From positions 136,840,457 to 136,904,456 of the forward strand of contig CM056994.1 in NCBI GenBank assembly GCA_029891345.1: 64,000 nucleotides of DNA. The letters are read 5' to 3'. The translations under genes and the position numbers were made by a program. This document shows positions 1-9,586 of this stretch, one piece after another. A model generated the notes under the pieces. It had not been told where the DNA came from and did not search any database. It worked only from the letters and a program-made list of their open reading frames with translations. How positions within the stretch are numbered: position 1 is the stretch's first letter; each line of letters begins with the position of its first letter. Origin of the DNA: Dryococelus australis. Lineage: Eukaryota; Arthropoda; Insecta; Phasmatodea; Phasmatidae.

Positions 1-291
1 AAAAAATTTATATGGTATTATTAACTCAAAACTTTGTGAAAGTATTCTAAAAGTAAATAAGTGGGGGTAGCTATGCTTTTGATCACTCCCCCTCGTCTTT
101 CCCAGGGTGAATGGGAGGCTAATGACCCAATACAACATAAATGTGGCAAGTGAACACTTAAATCAGGAGCTTACATCTATAATGGCACATTGCAAATGGC
201 TTGAAAATAAATCCTAGTAAACCACCTATTAGTAAAGGTGGTGGAAAGTAGCATTAATTTTGTCTCTTTGTAGCATTTTCAAAGTGTGTTC
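1..291. other. left flank, no gene seen
   Basis: AT-rich sequence without a credible reading frame. A C-rich motif near positions 87-106 (CACTCCCCCTC followed by TTTCCC) resembles a short stretch near 12158-12176, so a dispersed repeat may contribute. Nothing else is recognised before the target-site duplication of the first LTR element. Confidence 0.5.
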
Positions 292-295
292 ATAG
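292..295. repeat. target-site duplication, left copy (ATAG)
   Basis: ATAG sits immediately before the TG that opens the left LTR. The same four bases occur at 11251-11254 directly after the CA that closes the right LTR. A 4-bp duplication is usual for Ty3/gypsy integration. Four bases alone could match by chance, but both positions were fixed independently by the LTR ends. Confidence 0.75.
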
Positions 296-624
296 TGAGG
301 CATGCTGCTCAACCTAATAAATAACAATGATTATGACTCATCGCTAAATGATCCTACTTTCATCACTGCAGGAGGACAGAGAATTTTATACATAAATTCT
401 CGGCTGCTTACTCTACCAAGCAGCAAAAACTTATGAGCAGCTTCTCTTAACCTGAAGGCTACATAACCCGGCAGGCATGCTGCCCCCTACCCTGCGCTGA
501 GAGCCTACATCCTCCCACCACCGGGCAAGACTGAGCGCTGCCGATGAGGCACGAAGCAGAAACACTGACCAGTCAGGATGTTCACCCTCCCCACAGCTCA
601 CGCCGGCAGTCTACAAGCTTCACC

Positions 625-632
625 TATATAAG
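625..632 (+). promoter_or_regulatory. LTR TATA box
   Basis: TATATAAG lies in the left LTR with a G/C-richer stretch downstream, the usual layout of an LTR promoter. The equivalent box is conserved at 9939-9946 in the right LTR. Transcription would start some 25-35 bases downstream, at the beginning of R; the exact start cannot be read. Confidence 0.7.
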
Positions 633-691
633 ACCGGACGTTGCCGGGCTCGGGTAGTTCATTCTTCTCAAACTCTCTCGTGACATCCCAG

Positions 692-1257
692 AGCACTAAT
701 TTAGTGCTGAGAACTTCGGAAGCTACGAGTACACCCCCAAGTGGTATGCTCACCGCATGTTGATATCCATCGACCACGTACACGTAGACTTAACTTCACT
801 TTGTCTCCTCCAGACACCCTTTTATTAGTCAGTTTAACTTTAAATACTTTTGCATCCATCTAGAAACAGTTACTCCCCCTTTTTACTAGAACCAGGTCGC
901 CTACACCTGGAACCGCAGTTACTTTCAGCTCTCCACTGTCTAATAGAAGGTAGGACAAGGACACGTGTTTATTGCGTCTCCAATAAACACCCATTGTTAA
1001 CTACTCTTCTGCTTTTCATTTACAAGGTACTTGTCTGTGTGACAGTCAGAAACAATACGAAGCGCACCGTCAACAGGAACCCAGAGTACTGACATCCACA
1101 TTAGATGGCTACCTGTTTCTTCCCAACCCCCGAGCACTAAGTCAGTGCTGGTTGGGAGAAACAGCAATGCCCCAATCACTAGGAACACCTTCGTGCAGGG
1201 AGGGGCTACAAGCTCAGGTTATCTTTCACTTTGAGCACTAAGAAAGTGCTGAAGTGA
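692..1257 (+). repeat. three shared-arm stem-loops in the E1 5' LTR
   Basis: The arms AGCACT and AGTGCT, separated by five bases, occur three times: 692-708, 1133-1149 and 1234-1250. The second is extended by CCCAACC and GGTTGGG on its two sides (about 1123-1156), the third by TCACTT and AAGTGA (about 1226-1256). The right LTR has the same three at 10006-10022, 10457-10473 and 10558-10574. In the middle copy on the right the left arm reads AGTACT, which still pairs in RNA through a G-U wobble. Role unknown. Confidence 0.75.
982..987 (+). other. LTR polyadenylation signal
   Basis: AATAAA within the left LTR, about 355 bases downstream of the TATA box. The right LTR has the same hexamer at 10303-10308, which would serve transcript ends. 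This placement implies an R region of roughly 350 bases. Assignment rests on the hexamer and its conservation in both LTRs. Confidence 0.6.
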
Positions 1258-1950
1258 CAGCCTGGGGGTTGCCGTCCAACCCAGTGCGAACGCACAACCA
1301 TTAAAGGCTTGGTGGCCCACACGGCTCCACGTCTTTGATCAGCCCAAATGCACGAGGGATCAGTGGGGACTCCTATCAAGTTCGTGCCAGTAAGTCTCTA
1401 TTGGGCTACACTTTAATTACAGTTCCTGTGTAAGTGCACTGCGTAGGCTGTCAGACCGGTTTGCCCTATGCCTTACAAGGTGAGGAGTGTCAAGAGGCGT
1501 AGAGAGCAATACCTGGCTCACACTGCTATCAAATCGTGCTTAGTATTATCTCATCCTATGCAGGACAGGAGGGTGGAACAGGACCACGCCACCCATCTTA
1601 GATGACAAGCAGTGGCGCTTGCTTCGGTAATGGTAATCATCTTCCCACCCTGCATTCGCATTTACCTGTCATGCCACTCTGTGGTAAGAGGGTTGCTAAA
1701 CTGAACAGAGACTAGATACGGCTGGGCGAACCCCAACTTCTGGAACCATGAATCCAGTGACTGGAATCGCCGCTTCGTAGTCGACCAAGCTAGCAGCTAG
1801 TGGGCAGACCCTCTTCAACCGCAGCATCCACTATGACTGAATATGTAAGCAAGCATAGAACTAGAGTAAACCACCTCACTTTTGGTCTAGCTGAAAAATC
1901 CTTGACATATGTGTCAGTTAGACTTAACCGGGATGCGCCAAGAGATTTTC

Positions 1951-1969
1951 TGGCGCCCAACGTGTGGGC
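1951..1969 (+). promoter_or_regulatory. primer-binding site, tRNA-Lys type
   Basis: TGGCGCCCAACGTGTGGG lies ten bases after the end of the left LTR. It matches the reverse complement of the 3' end of tRNA-Lys(CUU) except for one extra T. The same spacer (AGAGATTTTC here, AGATATTTTC in E3) precedes a similar site in the minus-strand element at 30396-30413, which supports common ancestry of the two leaders. Confidence 0.85.
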
Positions 1970-2102
1970 TCAGACAAATAACTGTGCACAGTGAACGGCA
2001 TGAACTAGACCAACCATATCCTGAGAGCTGAGGGTCAAAACCAAACAATCAAGCAGCTTTCAGGGAGTCCACTAACACCCTGTGGCGGCCTTAAACCTGA
2101 AA

Positions 2103-3230
2103 ATGTCAGACTCTGAAGTTAATGCTGTCTCTGGCAAGAACCACGGCAGTGAGCCAGATACCCACTGTAGTCAGGCCGACTGTACCCCGGCAGCAGCACG
2201 CTGAAAATAGAATGCGCATATTGCAGTAAGTGGTTTCCTTATGCCTGTATAGGCTGGCCTGAAGAGGCACGAGTTACCGACGGACTAGAATACTGCTGTA
2301 CCAAGTGCTGTCAACTACCTACGAGCTTCTGCAATGATGTTACGTGTCCCGGTCAAGGCCTGTATGGCATCAGGTGCACATCATGCAACAATCCCTATCA
2401 TTATTTATGTATAGGGTCGCCAGATGAGCACGTCTCTATGACCGGAATGGTCTACCAATACGAGAGAATCTGAAGGAAACACACCTCTCACTCCTGCAGT
2501 TCCAATTTTTCCTGGATCTATATACAATCAGGCACGGCATTGGGCCATCCGACAACTGGACAGTATGATGACATTCAAATTACCGATTTCGCAGGTCGGC
2601 CCCATGAAGACCCGGTAACATTCTTGCAAGAATGTGAGAAGAATTCATAGAGACGGACCTGCCGCCGAAACAGTGGGTTGAGAGAGCTCAAATACATTTG
2701 AAGACCTCGAACTTCCTTAGTGGGAACAATATGGGGAATTTGTAACGGACTGGAAGCAGTTTATTAGTAGGCTAGCGGCAGAATTTGCAGGCGAGAGGTG
2801 TTGACTAGGTTGACAACTCAATTTTATAGTCAGAGCCAGATGCCCGATGATGAAGCGGAAATCTTCATACGGAGGAAAGAACAGATCTTAAGACATGTCT
2901 TCCCCAGTGTTGACGAAGCTACCGCCATTTGCTCCATCAGTTGAAAGCTTCTACCCAGCCTTAGGAATGTCCTTTTTGCCACCAGACTGACTACTCTGAA
3001 CGAACTGGTTAACCAAGCCCGAGAGGCAGAACAAAACTTTGCTGTGCAGGCTAGTCTCAAAAAGCCTGTATCACCCAAGACCCCGGAAGTTTGAGCTCCA
3101 CCAGTGGCACCTCTTAAGAGTGCCACAGCTCAAACTCCCTGCCTGGCATTTGTGCCCAAATGTTGGCGCTGCCTTCGAGAACCGGAGGGAACTGCCCTTC
3201 CATCCAACTGAATTCATAAAACGCCGTCAA
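2103..3230 (+). pseudogene. gag: E1 gag with two N-terminal PHD-like zinc fingers
   Basis: The reading frame opens with ATG at 2103 (MSDSEVNAVSG) and breaks near 2202. Finger 1 begins with CSQADC at 2166 and continues after a frameshift as IECAYCSKWFPYACIGW then CCTKC. Finger 2 (about 2329-2412) has CNDVTC, IRCTSC and YHYLCIG. The CxxC/aromatic/HxxC spacing is that of a PHD or RING-like zinc fold. The Gag core follows (about 2560-3060), with the recognisable stretch DDEAEIFIRRKEQILRHVFP and a basic C-terminal CWRC knuckle remnant near 3160. Gag would form the particle and bind RNA. At least three frame changes and several stops make it non-functional. E3 carries the same architecture. Confidence 0.8.
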
Positions 3231-3368
3231 CTATTACAGCCAAACTGACTGGAAAACCAACTCCCAATAGTAAGCTGGGAAACGCTGACGCCGGGGCATG
3301 AAGCGGGCCACCAACCCTGATACACAAGGGGACTAAAAGAAGAAGTACCGATCCCTGTAGCACCACAT

Positions 3369-3740
3369 ATAGAAGTGGAGGTAAACAACGACAGGGTGCT
3401 CGCCCTGCTGAACTCAGTGGCCACTGGCAATTTTATCCAGAGTAATTTGCTAACACCAAACCAACTCGCCGAAACAAGACCGCAAACCAGAACAGTATGA
3501 ATGGCGCAACCCAACTGCACCCTAGTCGTAACCAGACAAATCACCTTAACTGTGAAACTGCATAGTATTGCTACGCAGACAGAATTTATTGTGTCCCCAA
3601 TCCTGTCTGAATCATACTATGGTGTCCATTGCTTCTCCGTAATCAATATATTCTGGATCATGGACAACGTAGAGCATATCTGTGAGAACCCAACCGGATT
3701 ACAGTTAACTGGGATCAAAATCCCAATGACCTTCCACCGA
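3369..3740 (+). pseudogene. E1 aspartic protease remnant
   Basis: After a stretch reading IEVEVNNDRVLALL the expected D-S/T-G-A active site reads NSVA, so the catalytic aspartate is gone. ATGNFIQSNLL follows, typical of retropepsins of this clade. The C-terminal part, about 3590-3690, keeps a shape like the flap and hydrophobic-Gly-hydrophobic segment but is altered. In the family this enzyme cleaves Gag-Pol. Placement between gag and RT supports the call. Confidence 0.65.
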
Positions 3741-4500
3741 TGCATATCCACCCGATGTGCATTAACCGCAATGTTGAAGAACCAGAATTTTACCAATTAA
3801 AAGCCGTGCTAGACGAGCACACCAGAGCATTTGCACAAAGAGCACTGTTACGACAAACACGTTCTATTCAGTACGAAATATGGCCGACCACTGACATACT
3901 GGTCTACAACCGACCTTACCGAGTGTCAGCCCACCAGCATGAGCTGATTATGGAACAGGTCAACGACGTGAAGGACCAGGGAATCATGAAGCCATTGAAT
4001 TCCCCATACAACTCACAAGTGGTCCTCGTAAAAAATAATGATGGGAAATTGTGATTTTGTGGAAAATTACAAACCGCTAATGAAGTCACCCACCCAATCG
4101 CTCCCCCAGCTATAGACTTGTCTCATACCCTATGAGACATTGTCAAGGACAAAATATTCAGTACTCTCAACATGGAGTTGGGGTACTGGCAGATTCCGGC
4201 CCACCCAGACAGTTGCAAATATACGGCCTTTTTTTTCAGCACCGGAAGGCGAAACTCTGCAATTTCGAGTCATGCCATTTGGCTTGAAAGACACCCCAGC
4301 AACGTTCCAGCGACTAATGCATGCAGAAGTGTTAACAGGATACATCTGCGAGTTTTGCTTTGCCTATCTTGATGACGTAATAATATTTTCGAATAGTTGG
4401 GAGGAGCACCTAGGCCATCTGAAAGAGTGTTGGAAAGGCTCGAGTTACACGGAATAACTTGGAAGCTGTCGAAAAGCTTTTTCGGCAAGTCCTCAATAGA
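3740..4500 (+). pseudogene. pol: E1 reverse transcriptase
   Basis: Two main open stretches (about 3740-4054 and 4140-4457) cover the finger and palm of a Ty3/gypsy RT. The first has IMKPLNSPYNSQVVLVKN, the usual entry to the fingers. Motif A reads FSTLNMELGYWQI near 4159-4194, with Asn where the catalytic Asp belongs. FRVMPFGLKDTPATFQRLM is motif B and FAYLDDVIIFS at about 4357-4392 keeps the YLDD of motif C. A stop at about 4054 and later frameshifts break it. It would copy element RNA to DNA from the tRNA-Lys primer. Confidence 0.88.
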
Positions 4501-4660
4501 TTATCTGGGACACGTCATCTCGCTAGAAGGAAACCTCCCACAACATAGTTCAATATGAACGATTGATGAAGCGGAAGAACCTACAAATAAGTGACAACTT
4601 CGACGGTACCTGGGTCTGTGTAATTGGTTATGAGACTTCGTTCCAAATATCGCAAAATAC

Positions 4661-5149
4661 ATGGCACCACTACACCCCCTCCTAGAAAAAGACACACGAT
4701 GGGGATGGGGCCTGGAACAAGCGTTTTCTGATTTGAAGAACAGCTTCACAAATATCCACGAAATCCACTGGCCACGAGGAGACAAGCCATTAATACTGCA
4801 AACGGACACGTGTCAGAACGGCCTAGACGCAGTACTGTACCAGCAAGATGAAGAACGACAGCCAGATGTGATAGTGTATGCGTCAACTCGCTTAAACAAA
4901 ACCGAGAAGCGCTTTTACATCAATGAGCAGGAGTGTCTGGCCGTTATCTGGGCCATGAAAAAATATGAGTATTATCTCAAAGGGCAACACCTCATTCTCT
5001 GGACCGACTCCAAAGCTATCCATTGGCTACACGGGTCCCGGAATTCGAAGGCCAAGCTCGGCCGGTGGGACATGTTTCTTACTGAGTTCAACTTTGAGGT
5101 CCAACATTGCCCCGGCAAACTGAATGACTTACAGGACGCCTTGTCTTGA
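4661..5149 (+). pseudogene. pol: E1 RNase H domain (open for 162 codons)
   Basis: This is the best-preserved part of E1. It holds the connection segment and an RNase H fold with QTDTCQNGLDAVLYQ, YASTRLNKTEKRFYINEQECLAV and WTDSKAIHWL, which supply the acidic active-site residues. The family degrades the RNA strand of the RNA:DNA hybrid. The frame ends in a stop at 5149, just after a sequence (LNDLQDALS) resembling the usual end of this domain, VADALSR. The ATG at 4661 is internal to the original polyprotein and not a real start. Confidence 0.85.
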
Positions 5150-5389
5150 CTCCCGACACAGGAAGTAAAAGCTAAAGAGGAGGAGGAGGTGTCTCCGCCA
5201 TCACAGGTCGAAAGAAGTCCGGAGGAGCAAATCCGACTTCTCCAAATACAAATAACTCGCCACAGCAAATAGCCTTAAGTCAGCAGGAAGACCCCAATGT
5301 TCCACGCCTACTACAGGCACAGCCCCAAAGAATCGAACTACAGGATGATGTCATGTGGACGCACAGCGGACACCCCTGTTCACCTTTGA

Positions 5390-6483
5390 AGATCTGGGTC
5401 CCACCGCAACTACGCGCCGATATATGCTGGCACAATCATGACCATCCCCAAGCTGGTCACCCAGGCACTAGGGAAACCCTGCTCGATATTAAAACACGTT
5501 ATAATTGAGACAGGATAAGCCGCGATGTCCGGCAGTATGTTAGGAATTGCATCACGTTGTGCGACTGCAAAGCCTATCCAGCCCCCCACCATCAAAAAAC
5601 CAGGGAGACCCAAGACGGCCTAGACGCACATCACCGCCGATTTGATGGGCCCGTATCCACGTAGCATGAAAGGAAACTGCTACCTGCTCGTAGCAACAGA
5701 TCAATTCTCAAGATGGGTAGAGGCATTTCCTCTACCTAGCCAAGAAACCGCCCCAATCATATGAAAAATGGAGACATGTTTTTGCACGATGGGGTTTTCC
5801 GAAGGCCATATTGACAGATAATGGCATCCAGCTTACAAGCCATCAATGGCAAACCGCCTATCATGGATGGAAAGTGTAAACCTGGACTACCCCTCCCTAA
5901 CATCCACAAGCCCACCCCACTTAACAGAGGAGCCAGGAGATCAAGAAGTGCCTCCATATCAGTGTGGGAAACAATCACAAGCATTGGAATAAACACATCC
6001 CTACCATACTGTTTGCCCTCCATCGCCGAACGAATGAAGCCGTTGACACCAGTCCAAGTGTCCTACTTCTGGGGGAAACACTACGCTGACCAGGCAACTG
6101 GGAATGGGAGAGCGAGCCCATAGACATGCCTCAACCTGAGGACATTTGGTTTGCATCCTTGGCCCACACCACACATGCCCAGAAAGCCCAAGAAGCCTAT
6201 ATTCAAAAGAAATACCCTCAACCAAGAACTGGGGTGTGAAAATTCAATATGGGGGAAGCCGTCCTGCGACGTCATCCTCTCAGCAAAGCCAGCAACCAAT
6301 TTAGCGCTGACCTTTGCTAAGAAGTGGAATGGACCATACCGTATAGTAGGCAAACAAGACAACTGGGCCGAAGATATACGCGGACGGATCCGCAAGGCCA
6401 CCCGAGGCCAGATTCGACCCTACCCAGGGGGCATGCCGACGTGGGGTAATGACAATGCCAAAGAAGAAACACCAGGAGAATAA
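5390..6483 (+). pseudogene. pol: E1 integrase
   Basis: The zinc-binding HHCC region lies at about 5400-5580 (HNHDHPQAGHPGTRETL, then NCITLCDCK). The catalytic core follows with the first Asp in TADLMGPYPRS near 5638, LLVATDQFSRWVEAFPLP, and the second Asp in DNGIQL near 5818 in another frame. The Glu region near 5920-5960 is recognisable but scrambled. The C-terminal domain is seen in 6151-6483, with FAKKWNGPYRIVGK, the SH3-like end of gypsy integrases. It would join the cDNA to the chromosome. Several frameshifts and stops. Confidence 0.85.
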
Positions 6484-7601
6484 GAAGATGAATACGAACA
6501 TTCTGCCCAATGGATAGTCCTAGACACCGAACCGAGACCCACCACGAGACCTGAGCCACCACCACTCATTATTGTCCTGGCCCCCTAGTTACATCGCACC
6601 ATGGAAGCCTGACGCAGAGTAACGCCAAGGACCAATGCCCTTGATGCCATACAACTATGCTGAGAAAATCAGCCACAGGCGATACAGCACGAACCAGCTT
6701 CTCCGAATTATCATGGCAAAGTCCACATGATAGAGAACCCCATGAGACACCCTGCCGCACAAGCCGCATTAGCGAACAATCGGAAACACCTTATATGTAG
6801 GAATCATCTCAGCGCCTACCTCTCCACCAAGTACAACTCTGAAGCCAGCAGTCAAGGCATTCCCCACTTCAACAAAGTTGGCCGAGATCTCCGACAAGGG
6901 AAAACATGAAACCGCTAGTCCAGCGGACACTGGACTCAGAGCAAGCACAGAAAAGGCGGAGGAGGAAGAAGTGCAAGGGGCAGTGGCCAAGCACATGCCA
7001 GCGTCTATGACGTGGACCACTGCACCCATCAACGCAGAACTCCTGCCACCCCGGATGTTGAGCTGTCAAGATGAAAGTGCTCTGCCCCAAAGATCTTACT
7101 ACGCAAGAACTCCCGCCACCCACAAAGTCAAGCTCCAATGAGAAGTGCTCCGCCCCGCATCCTACCATGCAGGAAACTTTACCCACCCGGACGTCAAGCT
7201 GTCAAGATGAAAGTGCTCCACCCCAAGATCTTGCTACAAAAGACCTCCTGCCACCCAGGATGTTGAACTGCCGATGTGGAAGTGCTCTGCCCCGCCGTCT
7301 TGCTATGCAAGATACTCCAGTCATCGAGACCGTATGCTGCCAACTACCCGTCATCTGGCACATTACCCTCAGTGGAGGTCGAGGAAAACCTCCCTCCCAC
7401 TGCCTTGCTCAAGGACCTTGCTACCGAGACAGTCCATGCCACCCACGACCTGGTCCCACAATGAGTTGTGCTGCCCGCAGTCGAGGTCGACATCATTCTC
7501 CCTCGCACTGCCCCATCAGAGAAACATCCTTCACTACAGGTAGGAACCCGTGCAGTCAGGGTGGAGGACCTGTCACTCCCCCACACTGCAACATCCCTTG
7601 A
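6484..7601 (+). other. E1 proline-rich 3' region, possible third ORF remnant
   Basis: Downstream of integrase is a C-rich, stop-poor stretch with open frames at 6878-7141 and 7071-7601. The translation is rich in Pro, Ser, Thr and Cys. It contains no transmembrane segment or recognised domain, so an envelope origin cannot be argued. A tandem repeat of about 69 bases (23 codons) makes up 7030-7330. E3 has a comparable proline-rich repetitive tract after gag (28313-28968). Could be an extended Pol tail, a third ORF, or non-coding. Confidence 0.4.
7030..7330 (+). repeat. about 69-bp tandem repeat, four imperfect units
   Basis: The landmark AAGTGCTC(T/C)(G/A)CC recurs at 7075, 7143, 7210 and 7280, giving spacings of 68, 67 and 70 bases. 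Each unit also has a GTCAAGATGA- and a CTCCTGCCACC-like block. The mean spacing is near 23 codons, consistent with past selection for an open frame, but the indels do not preserve one frame. Confidence 0.7.
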
Positions 7602-9570
7602 ACAAGTGTCCTCCTAATCTGTTGGGGAAGAAGCAGATTCCATGATGCCCCGAGCTGTTCCACGATACCTGATGCCCCCGTGTACCGCCAAGGCCGCTCA
7701 TTCGCCTGGCTGGTACCGGGAATCACCATGGAGACCCACAGCAAGGTACATGTTGCCATACCCTCTACACGCTGCTCTTCGTCCGAGGTGGAGATCCGCA
7801 AGAAATAAAGAAGATCACCAGTAAGTGCGCAGTGGTTGCAGACAGTACAGTAGCCGTTAACCACTACTTAGTGTGCGTGACCAAAGACGAAGGGGAAAAA
7901 AAAGGGGGGGAAGAAGTGTAAGGAACCGAAGAGGTAAATGCAACTGTAATTAATCACTCGACTAGATGATAATTAACTTTTAATTAGAGCTGTTAACCCC
8001 TGTACGTCAAAAAGAAACTTTTTGTCACAGTGCAATATAGACATTTGACACCTCACGGTTCCATAATTGTTAGTGGACAGCCCACTTAAGTATGTAGCAT
8101 TGCAAAAAGATGCTCACCACAGTGACAATAATGGCTATCATAAGTGCATATCACGTAGACACTCACCACAGTGCCAGTGATAAGTTGAAGATAGAGACTT
8201 CGACTTAACAGTGATATTTTTAGCTTTTTCTATCGTTAATGATTCTTCATGATGTAAATCTGACTTAACATGTAAGTAAACCTCTAAATGTGTACTTGTG
8301 AAGGTCACCTACATGAAGAATGCAGTCATGTAGGACTGTATTTCTGCACCTCTTGACGTTGACATTTCTTGGGAACTTACTTGAACACATTCAATGAAAA
8401 TACACAGTGAACACATTAGCTGTTAGACCCATATGATTAAATGGACTCCCGCAAGGAAAAACTAGGTTAGTTTTTTTTCTCATCAATTAAATCTGACTTG
8501 ATGTGTAGGTACACAAGTACATATAACTATATGTATTGAAAGGGTCGTATGTGAAGAAAATGTACGAAGGAAAATTCTTTAAAATGTGTTTAAATATTCA
8601 AATCTTAAATTACTCATGTGATTTCAAAGTGTATATGTTTGCATATCTGTGCACCAACTAAATAACAAACCAAAGACTTTAAGACTTAGAGTTCTCAAAA
8701 CCAGGTGCCAGATATTTTAACTTTTTTTTTTTTTTTTTTTTTTTTTCCCCAGTGTTTATGTATGTATTAAGTGACCAATGTGCGCACAGTTAGCTGCATT
8801 ATTCATGCATGTAGTGTACTCACTTTGTATTCGTTTAGCCGGTCAACCCAGGTGATGAAGGGCCTGTGGTTTTCCACCTAGTATCTTGTCACACGTAACT
8901 ATTTAGTTTGCTGACAGAGATAAAGGTTCCCTGGAAAGTTTTCTCTTTTCTTACTTAAATTACTGCAGCAAGCTCCAGGATAGTAGTAACATTTCCCCAC
9001 CTGCGAGTAAGGCTTGTACATATTCTAATTATTATTATTTTATTCCCCTCATTTTGTCATGCCGTTGCTAGAAATAATTTTTATTGTAGGTTTTGATGTA
9101 CGATTCCTGTGTAGTATCAACCAGCGATGTGCTGAATTTTGCAATGGCACGCGTAAAAATGTAGGTCAGTGGGACACCCGACACATGCAGCTTCCTAACC
9201 CAGTAATCTTTGCTACACAGGGGGAATACACTTTTCTCCGCATCAGTGAAGCCGCACCACCAGGGCGAGGGGCAGAGAAGGACACCTGCCCGAAAGAGAG
9301 AGAGGGAGAGACCCAAGGTCGCGAGCCGGCCGATACCACTCCACGTGTCACACGTTTCACCTCACTGGCCAAGTGACTGCAGTGCACAAAACATGTGCCG
9401 CTATACAGCGGTCAAGCCACCAAAACTTAAGGGTCCCGCCTACTTGACTGTAAAAAATTTTTCCGTGCTATCGGCCTCACCACATCTACTGACATCTACC
9501 CAGACCTTCCATAGAGGGGGCTTACAGCTTTCTCCACCACCTGTTACAGGATGAGTCTTCATCGAAATGG
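7602..9570. other. E1 non-coding 3' internal region
   Basis: AT-rich sequence with no domain trace, part of E1 because it lies before its polypurine tract. It contains a loose duplication (about 8248-8330 resembling about 8484-8570), the short repeat CTCACCACAGTG at 8112 and 8162, and a poly-T run at about 8721-8746. Open frames near 9059-9376 and 9210-9554 show no recognised domain. Confidence 0.5.
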
Positions 9571-9585
9571 AGGGGGGGGGGAGAA
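9571..9585 (+). promoter_or_regulatory. E1 polypurine tract
   Basis: A run of purines dominated by G directly precedes the TTG where the right LTR opens. In LTR elements this tract resists RNase H and primes plus-strand DNA synthesis. Position one base from the LTR start fixes the call. Confidence 0.85.
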
Positions 9586-9586
9586 T

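Larger units (their letters stand above)
296..1940 (+). repeat. E1 5' LTR
   Basis: Starts TGAGGCATGC and ends GATGCGCCA. It aligns along its length with 9587-11250, whose ends are TGATGTGTGC and CACGCGTCA. Inside are a TATA box (625-632), an AATAAA signal (982-987) and three stem-loops sharing the same arms. At about 1.65 kb it is long for a gypsy LTR. Relative to the 3' copy it carries an extra block of roughly 30 bases near 1457-1490. Confidence 0.92.

Noticed and set aside
9059-9554. Two overlapping plus-strand frames before the E1 polypurine tract, considered as an envelope gene
   Set aside because: No signal peptide, membrane anchor or known motif; the frames are short and contradict each other.
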